Shown piece by piece: positions 53,213-61,930 of a stretch of DNA of 64,000 nt. The stretch spans positions 186,001-250,000 of the forward strand of contig NZ_JABVAX010000002.1 in NCBI RefSeq assembly GCF_013404595.1, given 5' to 3'. The position numbers were made by a program, and so were the translations under genes. The notes below the pieces were generated by a model, which was not told the origin of the DNA, did not search any database, and worked only from the letters and a program-made list of their open reading frames with translations. Source of the stretch: Jannaschia marina (GTDB lineage: Bacteria; Pseudomonadota; Alphaproteobacteria; Rhodobacterales; Rhodobacteraceae). Position 1 is the stretch's first letter. The number at the start of each line of letters is the position of its first letter.

Positions 53213-54189
53213 GCCCGTCCCCGCTGCCGCTTCGTTGTGTTCGCTGCGATCACCTTGAAACCGTCGCGATCGTCCAGCACCTGGATCGTGGCGAAATACT
53301 CTTTCAACGTCTCTTCATAGGGCAAATGCCGGTTCGCCACCATCAGGAGCCGTCCCCGCGGCGCGAGCAGGCGGGCGGCGGCCACGATGAAGGCTCGCCC
53401 GAGCGCCGGGTCCGCGCGGCGCGCGGTGTGGAACGGCGGGTTCGAGACGACCGCGTCGAAGGGCCCTCCCGTCCAGCTGGTCGCATCGGCCCAGACGAAA
53501 CGCGCGCGGGGGTCCGTCACGTTCTCACGCGCGCAGGCGAGCGCCGCGTGCTCCGCCTCGACGAGGGTGCACTCCCTGACGTCCGCCGACGCCAGCACCT
53601 GCGCCGAGAGGTACCCCCAGCCCGCGCCGAGGTCGCAGACCCGCCCGGAAAGGCCCCCCACGTGGTCCGCCAGCAGCGCCGATCCCCGGTCGATCCCGTC
53701 GGCGGAGAAGACGCCGGCACGCGTGACGAATCCGGCGACGCGGGCAGGGGGCGGCGACCAATCGGCAGGAGCAGCCTTCGCCGGAAAGGAGAACGTCTTG
53801 CCATGGGCCTTGGAGAAGACCTCGCCCACCTCGAACATCTTACGGCACTGGCGCAGCACGGAATCGACGCCATCGGTCTTCTGCCCGTCCACGACCACGG
53901 TGGCCCCTTCGGGCACCGCCGCGCAGGCCTCGGCAATGGAGGCGAGGGAGAGTGCCTTCGCCCGGCTGAGGAAGACGACGGCCGCATCTGCCGTGCCTCC
54001 GGCCTCGGGAACCACCTCGAACCCGCGCGCCGCGAGTGCATCGTGATCGGGCTTGAACCCCTGCACGGCGACGGGCGTGCCCGGCAGGTCGGAGAGCCAC
54101 GCATCCGCCGGCGGACGCAGCACAAGGATGCGCCTCTCGGGCAGCGCGACGGCATCGCCCGCAAGGGCCAGCGACAGGCGGGACGTCAT
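53209..54189 (-). CDS. rsmC: RsmC-like class I SAM-dependent methyltransferase
   Basis: RsmC methylates G1207 of 16S rRNA at N2. The 326-residue protein has a degenerate N-terminal methyltransferase-like half and a catalytic C-terminal half with VCDLGAGWGYLSAQVL (SAM loop, about residue 185), LVEAEHAALACARENV, and AVVSNPPFHTARRAD, the NPPFH motif of N2-guanine methyltransferases; GRLLMVANRHLPYE is also typical. Its stop overlaps the SDR start (ATGA). RlmG is the main alternative. Confidence 0.87.
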   Translation of the reverse strand: MTSRLSLALAGDAVALPERRILVLRPPADAWLSDLPGTPVAVQGFKPDHDALAARGFEVVPEAGGTADAAVVFLSRAKALSLASIAEACAAVPEGATVVVDGQKTDGVDSVLRQCRKMFEVGEVFSKAHGKTFSFPAKAAPADWSPPPARVAGFVTRAGVFSADGIDRGSALLADHVGGLSGRVCDLGAGWGYLSAQVLASADVRECTLVEAEHAALACARENVTDPRARFVWADATSWTGGPFDAVVSNPPFHTARRADPALGRAFIVAAARLLAPRGRLLMVANRHLPYEETLKEYFATIQVLDDRDGFKVIAANTTKRQRGRA

Positions 54190-54202
54190 CGGGCGGGAGG
54201 AC

Positions 54203-54556
54203 CTAGTCCTCTTTCTCCATGGTGCATTGCAGCGGATGCTGGTGCCGGCGGGAGAAGTCCATCACCTGCGCCACCTTCGTCTCGGCGATCTCGTGGCTGA
54301 AGACGCCGACCACGGCCATGCCCTTCTTGTGCACGGTCAGCATGATCTCGACGGCCTGGCTGTGGTTGATGCCGAAGAACTTCTCCAGCACCACGACGAC
54401 GAACTCCATCGGCGTATAGTCGTCGTTGAGAAGCAGCACCTTGTACATCGGCGGCTTCTGCGTCTTCGGGCGCGTCTTGGTGACGACGACGGTATCGCCA
54501 TCGCCCTCGTCGGGACTGTCGCTCATCCTGAAAGGCTCGAGATGCATGTCATTCAT
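54203..54556 (-). CDS. clpS: ATP-dependent Clp protease adaptor ClpS
   Basis: ClpS delivers N-degron substrates to ClpAP. The conserved core is complete: [28 protein letters not shown], the [27 protein letters not shown] block and the C-terminal ending. The flexible N-terminal extension is acidic and Thr rich. Start is uncertain: ATGs at 54556, 54547 and 54526 are in frame and none has a strong ribosome binding site; the longest is given. clpA is not in the window. Confidence 0.92.
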   Translation of the reverse strand: MNDMHLEPFRMSDSPDEGDGDTVVVTKTRPKTQKPPMYKVLLLNDDYTPMEFVVVVLEKFFGINHSQAVEIMLTVHKKGMAVVGVFSHEIAETKVAQVMDFSRRHQHPLQCTMEKED

Positions 54557-54628
54557 GTCCGGTCTGGGGGTGACGGGGGTGGTGGCACAATATAGGCACC
54601 GGGGCGTCAAGGAAAAGGGGCTGGTCCG

Positions 54629-55321
54629 GTGACGGTAACGACGGTTGGTTTCGATGCGGACGACACGCTCTGGCACAACGAGCTGTTCTTCAAGGATACG
54701 CAGGCCCGTTTCGCCGCGCGCCTCGCGGACCATGCCGACCCCGATCACCTGATGGAGCGGCTCCTGGCGGCGGAGCGGCGCAACCTCGGGCACTATGGGT
54801 TCGGCATCAAGGGCTTCACGCTCTCGATGGTCGAGACAGCGATCGAGGTGACGGAGGGCCGCGTGCCGGCGAGTGTCATCGCCGAAATCCTGGCCGACGG
54901 GCGGGAGATGCACCGCCACCCGGTCGACCTGATGCCCGGCGTGGAGGCGTGCATCCGCGATCTCGCCCCCTCGCACCGCCTCGTGCTCATCACCAAGGGC
55001 GACCTCCTCGACCAGGAGCGCAAGCTGGCCGAATCGGGGCTGGGCGACTTCTTCGACGGCATCGAGATCGTCTCCGACAAGACGGCTGCCACCTACACCC
55101 GCGCCTTCGACGCCCATGGCGACGGCGCGGCGCGGGCGCTCATGGTCGGCAATTCGATGAAGTCGGACGTCGTGCCCGCCATCGCGGCCGGGGCCTTCGG
55201 CGTCTTCTGCCCGTCCGAGCACGAATGGGAGCTGGAGCGCGCGGAGGAGCCGGCGACGCATCCGCGCTACCGGCGCATCGCCGATCTCGGGGCCCTGCCG
55301 GAGCTTCTGCGCTCGCTCTAG
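54629..55321 (+). CDS. HAD family hydrolase
   Basis: A 230-residue HAD phosphatase-like protein: nucleophile block [13 protein letters not shown], motif II Thr in [16 protein letters not shown], the Lys in [10 protein letters not shown], and motif IV-like [23 protein letters not shown] helical cap domain lies between motifs I and II. The start is a GTG with GGGG upstream. It is divergent from clpS and ends just before a dispersed repeat. Substrate unknown. Confidence 0.87.
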   Translation: MTVTTVGFDADDTLWHNELFFKDTQARFAARLADHADPDHLMERLLAAERRNLGHYGFGIKGFTLSMVETAIEVTEGRVPASVIAEILADGREMHRHPVDLMPGVEACIRDLAPSHRLVLITKGDLLDQERKLAESGLGDFFDGIEIVSDKTAATYTRAFDAHGDGAARALMVGNSMKSDVVPAIAAGAFGVFCPSEHEWELERAEEPATHPRYRRIADLGALPELLRSL

Positions 55322-55323
55322 CC

Positions 55324-55356
55324 GGCCCTTCCTCTGGCCCGAAATACGCCGACGCG
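55324..55356 (+). repeat. Dispersed intergenic repeat, copy 2
   Basis: After the HAD gene stop, GGCCCTTCCTCTGGCCC is followed by GAAATACGCCGACGCG. The core CCTCTGGCCC and AAATACGCCGACGCG are the same as in copy 1 at 11596-11628, 44 kb away, with differences only in the hairpin arm. Here it lies between the convergent HAD and serS genes. Confidence 0.6.
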
Positions 55357-55378
55357 CCGCCGCGACCGGGCGCGTGCC

Positions 55379-56671
55379 TCAGGCCAGCGCGCCCTCCGCC
55401 GTCAGCCGGGTCTTCCCGCCGAGATAGGGGTGCAGAACCTCCGGCAGGTCGACCGAGCCGTCGGCCCGCTGCCCGTTCTCCAGCACCGCGATCAGGCAGC
55501 GCCCGACGGCGAGGCCGGAGCCGTTGAGCGTATGCACGAACGCCGGCTTTCCGCCACCCGAGGGCTTGAACCGCGCGTTCATCCGCCGGGCCTGGAAATC
55601 CCCGGTGGTCGAGCAGCTGGAAATCTCCCGGAAGGTATCCTGCCCCGGCAGCCAGACCTCGATGTCATGCGTCCGCCGTGCGCCGAAGCCCATGTCGCCG
55701 GTGCAGAGGACGACCGTGCGATAGGCGAGACCCAGGCGCTCCAGGATGTTCTCGGCCAGAGCGGTCATCCGATCGAGCTCCGCCCGGCTCTCGTCCGGAT
55801 GGGTGATCGAGACCATCTCCACCTTCTCGAACTGATGCTGGCGCAGCATGCCGGCGGTGTCGCGGCCCGCCGATCCGGCCTCCGAGCGGAAGCAGAGCGA
55901 ATGGGCCGTCATCCGGCGCGGCAGGCTCGTCTCCTCGACGACCTCGCCCGCGACCGAATAGGTCAGCGGGATCTCGGAGGTCGAGATGAGCCAGTGCCCC
56001 TCGCGCGTCAGGAAGCTCTCTTCGCCGAACTTCGGCAGCTTGTCGGTGCCGTACATCGCCTCGTCGCGCACGAGGACCGGGGGGTTGACCTCCTCGAGGC
56101 CGTTATCGTCGACATGGGTGTCGAGCATGAACTGCGCCAGCGCCCGGTGGATCCGCGCGACCGCGCCGCGCAGGAAGACGAAACGCGCGCCGGACATCCT
56201 GGCGGCGGTGTCGAACTCCATTCCGGGCTTCACCCCGGCGATGTCGAAATGCTCCTTCGGGGCGAAGTCGAACGTCGGAACGTCCCCCCACCGTTTCACC
56301 TCGACGTTGTCGTCCTCGTCCGCGCCGTCGGGCACGTCGGCATCGGGCAGGTTCGGGATCTCCATGAGCGCGTCGCGCAGGGCGGCATCGGCCGTGCGGC
56401 TCTCCTCTTCCAGCCGCGCGATCTCCTCCTTCTTGGCGGCGACCAGCGCGCGCAGGCGCTCGAACTCCGCCTCGTCGCCCCCGGCCTTGGCCGCGCCCAC
56501 CTGCTTCGACGCCGCGTTCCGCTCGGCCAGAGCGGTTTCCGCTCCGGTGATCGCCCTCCGCCGAGCCTCGTCGAGCGCAAGCAGCGAAGACGACAGCGGC
56601 TCCAGGCCCCGCCGCGCCAGTGCGGCGTCGAAGGCTTCGGGGGTCTCGCGGATCTGTCGGATGTCGTGCAT
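55379..56671 (-). CDS. serS: Seryl-tRNA synthetase
   Basis: A class II aminoacyl-tRNA synthetase of 430 residues. The N-terminal long antiparallel coiled coil that holds the tRNA(Ser) variable arm spans about residues 30-100. Class II motif 2 is [26 protein letters not shown] (about 260-285) and motif 3 is [18 protein letters not shown] (near 383-400). ATG 56671 gives the canonical start [15 protein letters not shown]; the open frame further upstream has no similarity. It is divergent from yajC. Confidence 0.97.
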   Translation of the reverse strand: MHDIRQIRETPEAFDAALARRGLEPLSSSLLALDEARRRAITGAETALAERNAASKQVGAAKAGGDEAEFERLRALVAAKKEEIARLEEESRTADAALRDALMEIPNLPDADVPDGADEDDNVEVKRWGDVPTFDFAPKEHFDIAGVKPGMEFDTAARMSGARFVFLRGAVARIHRALAQFMLDTHVDDNGLEEVNPPVLVRDEAMYGTDKLPKFGEESFLTREGHWLISTSEIPLTYSVAGEVVEETSLPRRMTAHSLCFRSEAGSAGRDTAGMLRQHQFEKVEMVSITHPDESRAELDRMTALAENILERLGLAYRTVVLCTGDMGFGARRTHDIEVWLPGQDTFREISSCSTTGDFQARRMNARFKPSGGGKPAFVHTLNGSGLAVGRCLIAVLENGQRADGSVDLPEVLHPYLGGKTRLTAEGALA

Positions 56672-56834
56672 GGGGCGGGCCTCGCTCGTGTCGTGGGGGC
56701 CACATGCCACAGCCCATCGCCCCGTGCCAGAGGTTGCGCCGCCCGCTTGCGCCCCCCAGATGCCGCTAATAGGGTGCCGCGACTTCGAAGAGGGGTGTGC
56801 GGCGTCGCGCCCCGAGACAACCAAGGACCGACCC

Positions 56835-57155
56835 ATGTTCGCAACCCCCGCCTATGCCCAGGCCGCCGGCGGTGCCGCCGGCACGTTCGGAAGCTTCGTC
56901 CCGCTGATCGCGATCTTCGCGATCATGTACTTCCTGCTCATCCGTCCGCAGCAGAAGAAGATGAAGGAACACAAGGCCATGGTCGCGGCCCTGCGGCGGG
57001 GGGACCAGGTGGTCACCCAAGGCGGGCTCATCGGCAAGGTTTCCAAGATCAAGGACGACAGCGAGGTCGAGGTCGAGATCGCCGAGGGCGTCAAGGTCCG
57101 CGTGGTGCGCGCCACGATCACCCAGGTCCTCAACAAGACGGATCCGGCGGCCTGA
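56835..57155 (+). CDS. yajC: Preprotein translocase subunit YajC
   Basis: YajC is the small partner of SecDF in the Sec holotranslocon. The 106-residue protein has one membrane helix (about residues 19-37, [20 protein letters not shown]) and the cytoplasmic domain [24 protein letters not shown] lies 8 bases before ATG 56835. secD starts one base after its stop, so the three sec genes form one operon. Confidence 0.96.
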   Translation: MFATPAYAQAAGGAAGTFGSFVPLIAIFAIMYFLLIRPQQKKMKEHKAMVAALRRGDQVVTQGGLIGKVSKIKDDSEVEVEIAEGVKVRVVRATITQVLNKTDPAA

Positions 57156-57156
57156 C

Positions 57157-58824
57157 ATGCTCGAAATCCCGCTCTGGAAACGGTTGACGATCCTGATCGT
57201 CTGTCTCACGGGTCTGGCGCTGGCGCTGCCCAACGTCTTCTACACCCGGGCGGAGCGTCACAACGACGCCGTCACCGCGATCGAACGCGGGACGGTGGTG
57301 ACCGACGAGTTGCAGGCAGACCTCGACCAGTGGCCCGGGGCTCTGCCCTCCTCGGTCGTCAACCTCGGGCTCGACCTGCGCGGCGGGGCGCATCTCCTGG
57401 CCGAGGTTCAGCTCGAGGACGTCTACGCCAGCCGCATCGACGGCTACTGGCCCGAGGTGCGCGACACGCTGCGCGGCCTTCGCGATCAGGTCGGCGGCAT
57501 CCGCCGCGTCGACGACGGCCCGGCGGACGAGCTGCGGGTGCGCGTCTCCAACCCCGAAGGCCTGCAGGCGGCGGTCAATGCCGTGCGCGGCCTCGCGCGG
57601 CCCACGGTCTCTCTCACCGGGGTCGGCCAGAACGACATCGAGGTCTCGGGGGCGGGCGACACGCTCACACTGCGCCTCTCGGAGGCGGAGCGCGCGGCGA
57701 CGGACGACCGCACCATGGCCCAGTCGCTCGAGATCATTCGCCGTCGCGTCGACGAGGCCGGCACCCGCGAACCCACGATCCAGCGGCAGGGCACCGACCG
57801 CATCCTGATCCAGGTGCCCGGCATCGGCTCGGCGCAGGAGCTCAAGGAGCTGATCGGGACGACCGCGAAACTCACCTTCCACCCGGTCGTGCGCACGTCG
57901 AGCGATGCACAAGAACGGGTGTCGAGCGACGAGGTGCTGATGCCGTCCCTCGACGAGCCGGGCACCTTCTACATCCTCGAACGTCTGCCCGTCGTGACCG
58001 GCGACGACCTCGTCGACAGCCAGCCCGCTTTCGATCAGCGCGGCCAGCCCGCCGTCACCTTCCGCTTCAATCCCTCCGGTGCCCGTGCCTTCGGCGTCTA
58101 CACGGCCGAGAATGTCGGCGCGCTCTTCGCCGTGGCGCTCGACAACGAGGTGGTCACCGCACCCCGCATCAACGAACCGATCCCGAGCGGTTCCGGCCAG
58201 ATCACCGGTAACTTCACCGTCGAGGAGGCCAATCGCCAGGCCGTCCTCCTGCGCGCCGGCGCGCTGCCCGCCGGCATGGAGTTCCTCGAGGAACGCACTG
58301 TCGGCCCCGAGCTTGGCCAGGACAGCATCGACGCGGGCAAGGTCGCCTCGCTCGTCGCCATGGCTGCCGTCGTCGTCTTCATGGTGGCGAGCTACGGCCT
58401 CTTCGGAGCCTTCGCGACCGTGGCGCTCGCCATCAACGTGGCGCTCATCTTCGGGGTGCTCTCGCTCATCGGGGGCACGCTCACGCTGCCGGGCATCGCG
58501 GGCATCGTGCTGACCATCGGCATGGCGGTCGACGCCAACGTCCTCGTCTTCGAGCGCATCCGCGAAGAGCTCAAGACAGCGCGTGGACCAGCCCGGGCCA
58601 TCGCGCTCGGCTACGAGCGTGCGCTCTCGGCCATCGTCGATGCGAACATCACCACATTCATCGTCGCCACGATCCTCTTCACGCTGGGCTCCGGCCCGGT
58701 ACGGGGCTTCGCGGTGACCCTCGGCATCGGCATCCTGACATCGGTCTTCACGGCGATCTTCGTGACGCGCGTTCTGATCGTGCTCTGGTTCGAGCGTCGC
58801 CGTCCCAAGACAATCGAGGTCTGA
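57157..58824 (+). CDS. secD: Protein translocase subunit SecD
   Basis: SecD uses the proton gradient to complete preprotein export. The 555-residue protein has the first membrane helix, the periplasmic P1 head (with GLDLRGGAHLLAEV, LEIIRRRVDEAGTREPTIQRQGTDRILIQVPG) and five more helices at the C-terminus containing ILTIGMAVDANVLVFERIREEL, with the proton-relay Asp. It starts one base after yajC and is followed by secF after one base. Confidence 0.97.
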   Translation: MLEIPLWKRLTILIVCLTGLALALPNVFYTRAERHNDAVTAIERGTVVTDELQADLDQWPGALPSSVVNLGLDLRGGAHLLAEVQLEDVYASRIDGYWPEVRDTLRGLRDQVGGIRRVDDGPADELRVRVSNPEGLQAAVNAVRGLARPTVSLTGVGQNDIEVSGAGDTLTLRLSEAERAATDDRTMAQSLEIIRRRVDEAGTREPTIQRQGTDRILIQVPGIGSAQELKELIGTTAKLTFHPVVRTSSDAQERVSSDEVLMPSLDEPGTFYILERLPVVTGDDLVDSQPAFDQRGQPAVTFRFNPSGARAFGVYTAENVGALFAVALDNEVVTAPRINEPIPSGSGQITGNFTVEEANRQAVLLRAGALPAGMEFLEERTVGPELGQDSIDAGKVASLVAMAAVVVFMVASYGLFGAFATVALAINVALIFGVLSLIGGTLTLPGIAGIVLTIGMAVDANVLVFERIREELKTARGPARAIALGYERALSAIVDANITTFIVATILFTLGSGPVRGFAVTLGIGILTSVFTAIFVTRVLIVLWFERRRPKTIEV

Positions 58825-58825
58825 C

Positions 58826-59791
58826 ATGCGCCTGAGACTCGTTCCGCAGGACACCGCCTGGGACTTCATGAAGTACCGGAAGTTCACGTTCGGCGCGTCG
58901 ATCGTGGCAATGATCGCGAGCGTCATCATCTGGCTCAGCGTCGGGTTGAACTTCGGGATCGACTTCCTCGGTGGCACCACGATCCGGACCGAGTCGACCC
59001 AGGCGGTCGATGTCGGATCCTACCGCGACGCGCTGAACCCGCTCGAGCTGGGCGATGTCGTCATCACCGAGGTTTCCGACCCGACCTTCCGGGCCGACCA
59101 GAACGTCGCGCTCATCCGCATCCAGGCGCAGGACGGGGCCGAGGCGGTGACGCCCGAAACCATCACGGCGGTCGAGGGGGCCCTCCGGGGTCTCGACCCC
59201 GAGATCACCTTTCCGTCGGTCGAATCCGTCGGTCCGAAGGTCTCGGGCGAGCTGATCACCACCGCACTCCTCGCCGTCAGCGCGTCACTCGTGGCGATCC
59301 TCTTCTACATCTGGCTCCGGTTCGAGTGGCAGTTCTCGGTCGGCGCGGTCGCCGCGCTCTTCCACGACGTCATCCTGACTATCGGCGTCTTCAGTCTCCT
59401 GCAGATCCGCTTCGACCTGGCCACGATCGCGGCGATCCTGACGATCATCGGCTATTCGATCAACGACACCGTCGTCATCTTCGACCGCCTGCGCGAGAAC
59501 CTCATCAAGTTCAAGAAGACGCCGCTGATCGACGTCATGAACAAGTCGGTGAACGAGACCCTCTCGCGGACGCTGATGACCTCTGGCACCACGATCCTCG
59601 CGCTCGTGGCGCTCATCGTGCTCGGCGGCGACGTCATCCGGGGCTTCGTCTTCGCGATCCTCTGGGGCGTGCTCGTCGGGACCTATTCCTCGGTCTACGT
59701 CGCCAAGAACGTGGTGCTGATGCTGGGCGTCGACCGCGATCCGAAGAAGCCCTCGGACGCCGGCACGCAGTTCGCCAACATCGACGCCTGA
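58826..59791 (+). CDS. secF: Protein translocase subunit SecF
   Basis: SecF pairs with SecD. The 321-residue protein has VGLNFGIDFLGGTTIR near the N-terminus, a short periplasmic domain and five C-terminal membrane helices with TIIGYSINDTVVIFDRLRENL (the Asp-Arg relay motif) and MNKSVNETLSRTLMTSGTTIL. It follows secD by one base and precedes a TTG-started TSUP gene by 6 bases. Confidence 0.97.
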   Translation: MRLRLVPQDTAWDFMKYRKFTFGASIVAMIASVIIWLSVGLNFGIDFLGGTTIRTESTQAVDVGSYRDALNPLELGDVVITEVSDPTFRADQNVALIRIQAQDGAEAVTPETITAVEGALRGLDPEITFPSVESVGPKVSGELITTALLAVSASLVAILFYIWLRFEWQFSVGAVAALFHDVILTIGVFSLLQIRFDLATIAAILTIIGYSINDTVVIFDRLRENLIKFKKTPLIDVMNKSVNETLSRTLMTSGTTILALVALIVLGGDVIRGFVFAILWGVLVGTYSSVYVAKNVVLMLGVDRDPKKPSDAGTQFANIDA

Positions 59792-59797
59792 GGCCGC

Positions 59798-60559
59798 TTG
59801 CCCGAGCTTGGCCTTTCCGCCGGTGACCTCGTCTGGGTCGCCGGAGCGGCCGTGCTGGCCGGGCTCGTGCGCGGCTTCGCGGGGTTTGGCACGGCGCTTC
59901 TCTACGTGCCGCTCGCCTCGCTTGCCCTGCCGCCGCTCTGGGTGCTCGTCACGCTGACGGTGATGGACCTGATCGGTCCGCTGCCGAACCTGCCGCGCGC
60001 CTGGCGCGACGGGCGGCCGCGTCAGGTCGCGGCCCTCGCGGCGGTGGCGGCGCTCACGCTTCTGCCCGGGCTCTGGCTCCTCGACCGCCTGCCCGCCGCG
60101 GGCTTCCGCTGGACGGTGGGTCTCCTCTGCCTCGCGACGGTCGCGCTGATGATTTCGGGCTGGCGCTGGTCGGGTCGGATGTCGCCCGGTGTCATCGCCA
60201 CGGCGGGCGGCTTGTCAGGATTTCTGGGCGGCATCTCCGGCCTCGCCGGTCCGCCCGTGATCCTGACCTACATGGCGGCACCGCTGCCGGCTGCCGTGAT
60301 CCGGGCGAACCTGATGATGTATCTCGTCGCCTGGGATGCGCTCTTCGGCGCGGTCCTGCTGGCGACGGGGCGGCTTGCGCTGGAACCCGTCCTGATCGGG
60401 GCCGGGCTCGTTCCGCTCTACCTGCTGGCGAACTGGGTCGGCGGCCGTATCTTCACGACCGGCCACGGTGGAGAGCGCCTCTACCGCGGGGTCGCCTATG
60501 CCCTGATCGCCGGGGCGGCGCTGCTCGCGCTCGGGTCAGGCTTCAAAAGCGCGTCCTGA
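59798..60559 (+). CDS. TSUP family transporter (TauE/SafE-like)
   Basis: A 253-residue membrane protein with about eight helices in two repeats, the TauE/SafE layout: VLAGLVRGFAGFGTALLYVPLASLALPP in the first half and GLSGFLGGISGLAGPPVILTYMAA in the second. Family members export or import sulfonates, sulfite-like or organic anions. The start is a TTG only 6 bases after secF, so it is probably in the sec operon. Its 3' end overlaps the convergent pilin-like gene by 17 bases. Substrate unknown. Confidence 0.87.
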   Translation: MPELGLSAGDLVWVAGAAVLAGLVRGFAGFGTALLYVPLASLALPPLWVLVTLTVMDLIGPLPNLPRAWRDGRPRQVAALAAVAALTLLPGLWLLDRLPAAGFRWTVGLLCLATVALMISGWRWSGRMSPGVIATAGGLSGFLGGISGLAGPPVILTYMAAPLPAAVIRANLMMYLVAWDALFGAVLLATGRLALEPVLIGAGLVPLYLLANWVGGRIFTTGHGGERLYRGVAYALIAGAALLALGSGFKSAS

Positions 60560-60725
60560 TCTCGATATCTGCGAGGAATTGCGCGACCTCGCGCGCCAGT
60601 TCCTCCAGCCCGTCCGAAACGACGCTCGACACCGCGAGCGCAAGTCCGACCATCGCGGCCGTCAGCACGACCCAATCGACGGTGACCGCCCCGGTCTCGG
60701 CGGCAAGGAAACGACGAAGCGACAT
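60543..60725 (-). CDS. Flp-pilin-like small protein (60 residues)
   Basis: A 60-residue protein: basic N-terminus MSLRRFLAAETG, a possible prepilin cleavage point Gly12-Ala13, +5 Asp17, +6 Trp18 (AVTVDWVVLTA), a hydrophobic helix to about residue 35 and an amphipathic C-terminus. Its size is that of an Flp pilin, except that the +5 Glu is Asp and +6 Tyr is Trp. GGGGGAT lies just before ATG 60725. It is convergent with and overlaps the TSUP gene end. It shares the motif with the proteins at 40378 and 61227. Confidence 0.68.
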   Translation of the reverse strand: MSLRRFLAAETGAVTVDWVVLTAAMVGLALAVSSVVSDGLEELAREVAQFLADIEIRTRF

Positions 60726-60869
60726 TTGATCCCCCTGGTCTTCTACCATTTGAGGCAAAATTAGTCCTGCAATGGGGCACAAATCGGGCAGTCGCCCCGT
60801 GACACCGTCGCCAACGGGGCTACAAATGCGGCGAACCCGCGGGATTGCGGGCCGAACGGGGGACACACG

Positions 60870-61226
60870 ATGAACCTGTCCGAGATCGAATTCGACGATG
60901 CTCAGCCCTTCGACGGCTACGGCCCCGGTTTCTTCCGAATCGGCGGCACGGTGGTCGAGGGGCCGCTCATCCTCCACCCGACGGGGCGGGCGCCCTGGGG
61001 CGGCTTCGGCGATGCCGCGGCGCTCACGGCACTGGCCGATCGGGTCGACGTCGTCTTCGTCGGGACAGGGGCCGAAATCGCCCATGTGCCCGCGGATCTG
61101 CGCGCGGCCGTGGAGGGCGCGGGCCTGGGCCTCGAGGTGATGAACACGCCCGCCGCCTGCCGCACCTACAACGTGCTCGTGGGCGAGGGCCGGCGTGTGG
61201 CGGCGGCCGTGCTGCCGGTCGCCTGA
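60870..61226 (+). CDS. Mth938-like domain protein (DUF498)
   Basis: A 118-residue single-domain protein of the Mth938/DUF498 fold (NDUFAF3-related): FDGYGPGFFRIGGTVVEGPLILHP, then VFVGTGAEIAHVPADLRAAVEGAGLGLEVMNTPAACRTYNVLV. The MNTxxACRTYN block is the family mark. In alphaproteobacteria this gene commonly follows secDF; the eukaryotic relative assists complex I assembly, but no bacterial role is established. Confidence 0.87.
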   Translation: MNLSEIEFDDAQPFDGYGPGFFRIGGTVVEGPLILHPTGRAPWGGFGDAAALTALADRVDVVFVGTGAEIAHVPADLRAAVEGAGLGLEVMNTPAACRTYNVLVGEGRRVAAAVLPVA

Positions 61227-61724
61227 TCAGCCTCCGGCCGTCGCGGGGCGGGTCGACTGGCTGAAGCCCAGCATCCCCGCCACCCGGTCCAGATCGTACT
61301 GCTCGTACTCGTCGCCGGTGCCCCGCGACTGGCCGCGGCCGGAATAGGCATTGGTGATCGCCGCGTCGAAATCCTCGAAGAAGCGTGACGCGGCCTCGTC
61401 GTCCGCGGTGTCGAGCGTGTCGCGCGTCGCGTTGCCCCAGGCCGACATGATCGCGAGGTTGTGGTCCGAGAGCGTCGAGAGCATCGCCGTGTAGCGATCG
61501 TAGTTGCCCGGATCGTAGGGCGCATAGGCGAAGGAGGGACGGGCATCGCGGCGCTGGTGATCGGTCGCCGCGCCCTCGAAGATGTATCCCAGTTCCCCGT
61601 TCATCATCGCCATGGTGGCGACGCCCATGGCGGTCGCGCCCCCGGTCAGGACGACGAAATCGACGGCGATGACCCCGCGCTCGTCGGCGAGGAAGGATGT
61701 GACGGACGTCGGCAGGCTGAACAT
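61227..61724 (-). CDS. Flp-pilin-like secreted/membrane protein (165 residues)
   Basis: The N-terminus FLADERGVIAVDFVVLTGG has the same organisation as the other two pilin-like proteins: Gly17-Val18 as possible cleavage point, Asp22 at +5, Phe23 at +6, then a short hydrophobic helix. The following 120 residues are acidic and Tyr/Asp rich (YAPYDPGNYDRYTAML, TADDEAASRFFEDFDAAITNAY) and presumably extracytoplasmic. ATG 61724 is preferred because the motif then lies at the expected distance. Two CtrA-like sites lie upstream. Function unknown. Confidence 0.65.
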   Translation of the reverse strand: MFSLPTSVTSFLADERGVIAVDFVVLTGGATAMGVATMAMMNGELGYIFEGAATDHQRRDARPSFAYAPYDPGNYDRYTAMLSTLSDHNLAIMSAWGNATRDTLDTADDEAASRFFEDFDAAITNAYSGRGQSRGTGDEYEQYDLDRVAGMLGFSQSTRPATAGG

Positions 61725-61787
61725 GGCAGTGAACCTCAAGCAATTTCTGCCGACGGTTCTGACACCCGATTCAGACGCGAAAATGAT

Positions 61788-61795
61788 GGTTAATG
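61788..61795 (-). promoter_or_regulatory. CtrA-like half-site upstream of the pilin-like gene at 61724
   Basis: On the minus strand the sequence is CATTAACC followed by ATCATTTTC, that is a TTAACCAT half-box with an imperfect second half (TTTC at the N7 position). It lies 64 bases before the start codon, close to where a -35 region would be. Confidence 0.35.
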
Positions 61796-61910
61796 TCTCA
61801 TTTCTGGGCGCGATCTGGGCGCACGGGCGCAAGCCCCTGACCCGCTGTCACATTTCGTGACGCTACGTCGCGAAAGGGGCCCGCGATCCCGCAAGCCCCT
61901 CGTTTACAAT

Positions 61911-61930
61911 GGTTAATGGACGGTTAATCC
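61911..61930 (-). promoter_or_regulatory. Full CtrA-like box (TTAA-N7-TTAA) upstream of the pilin-like gene at 61724
   Basis: On the minus strand TTAACCGTCCATTAACC reads TTAA-N7-TTAA with CC after both halves, a perfect match to the extended alphaproteobacterial CtrA consensus. It abuts the gloA stop (61930) and lies about 190 bases before the pilin-like start. In Rhodobacterales CtrA controls motility, chemotaxis and Flp/Tad-type genes. Confidence 0.55.

Noticed and set aside
57130..58980. 616-codon open frame on the minus strand
   Set aside because: It is antisense to secD, which is fully supported by motifs.
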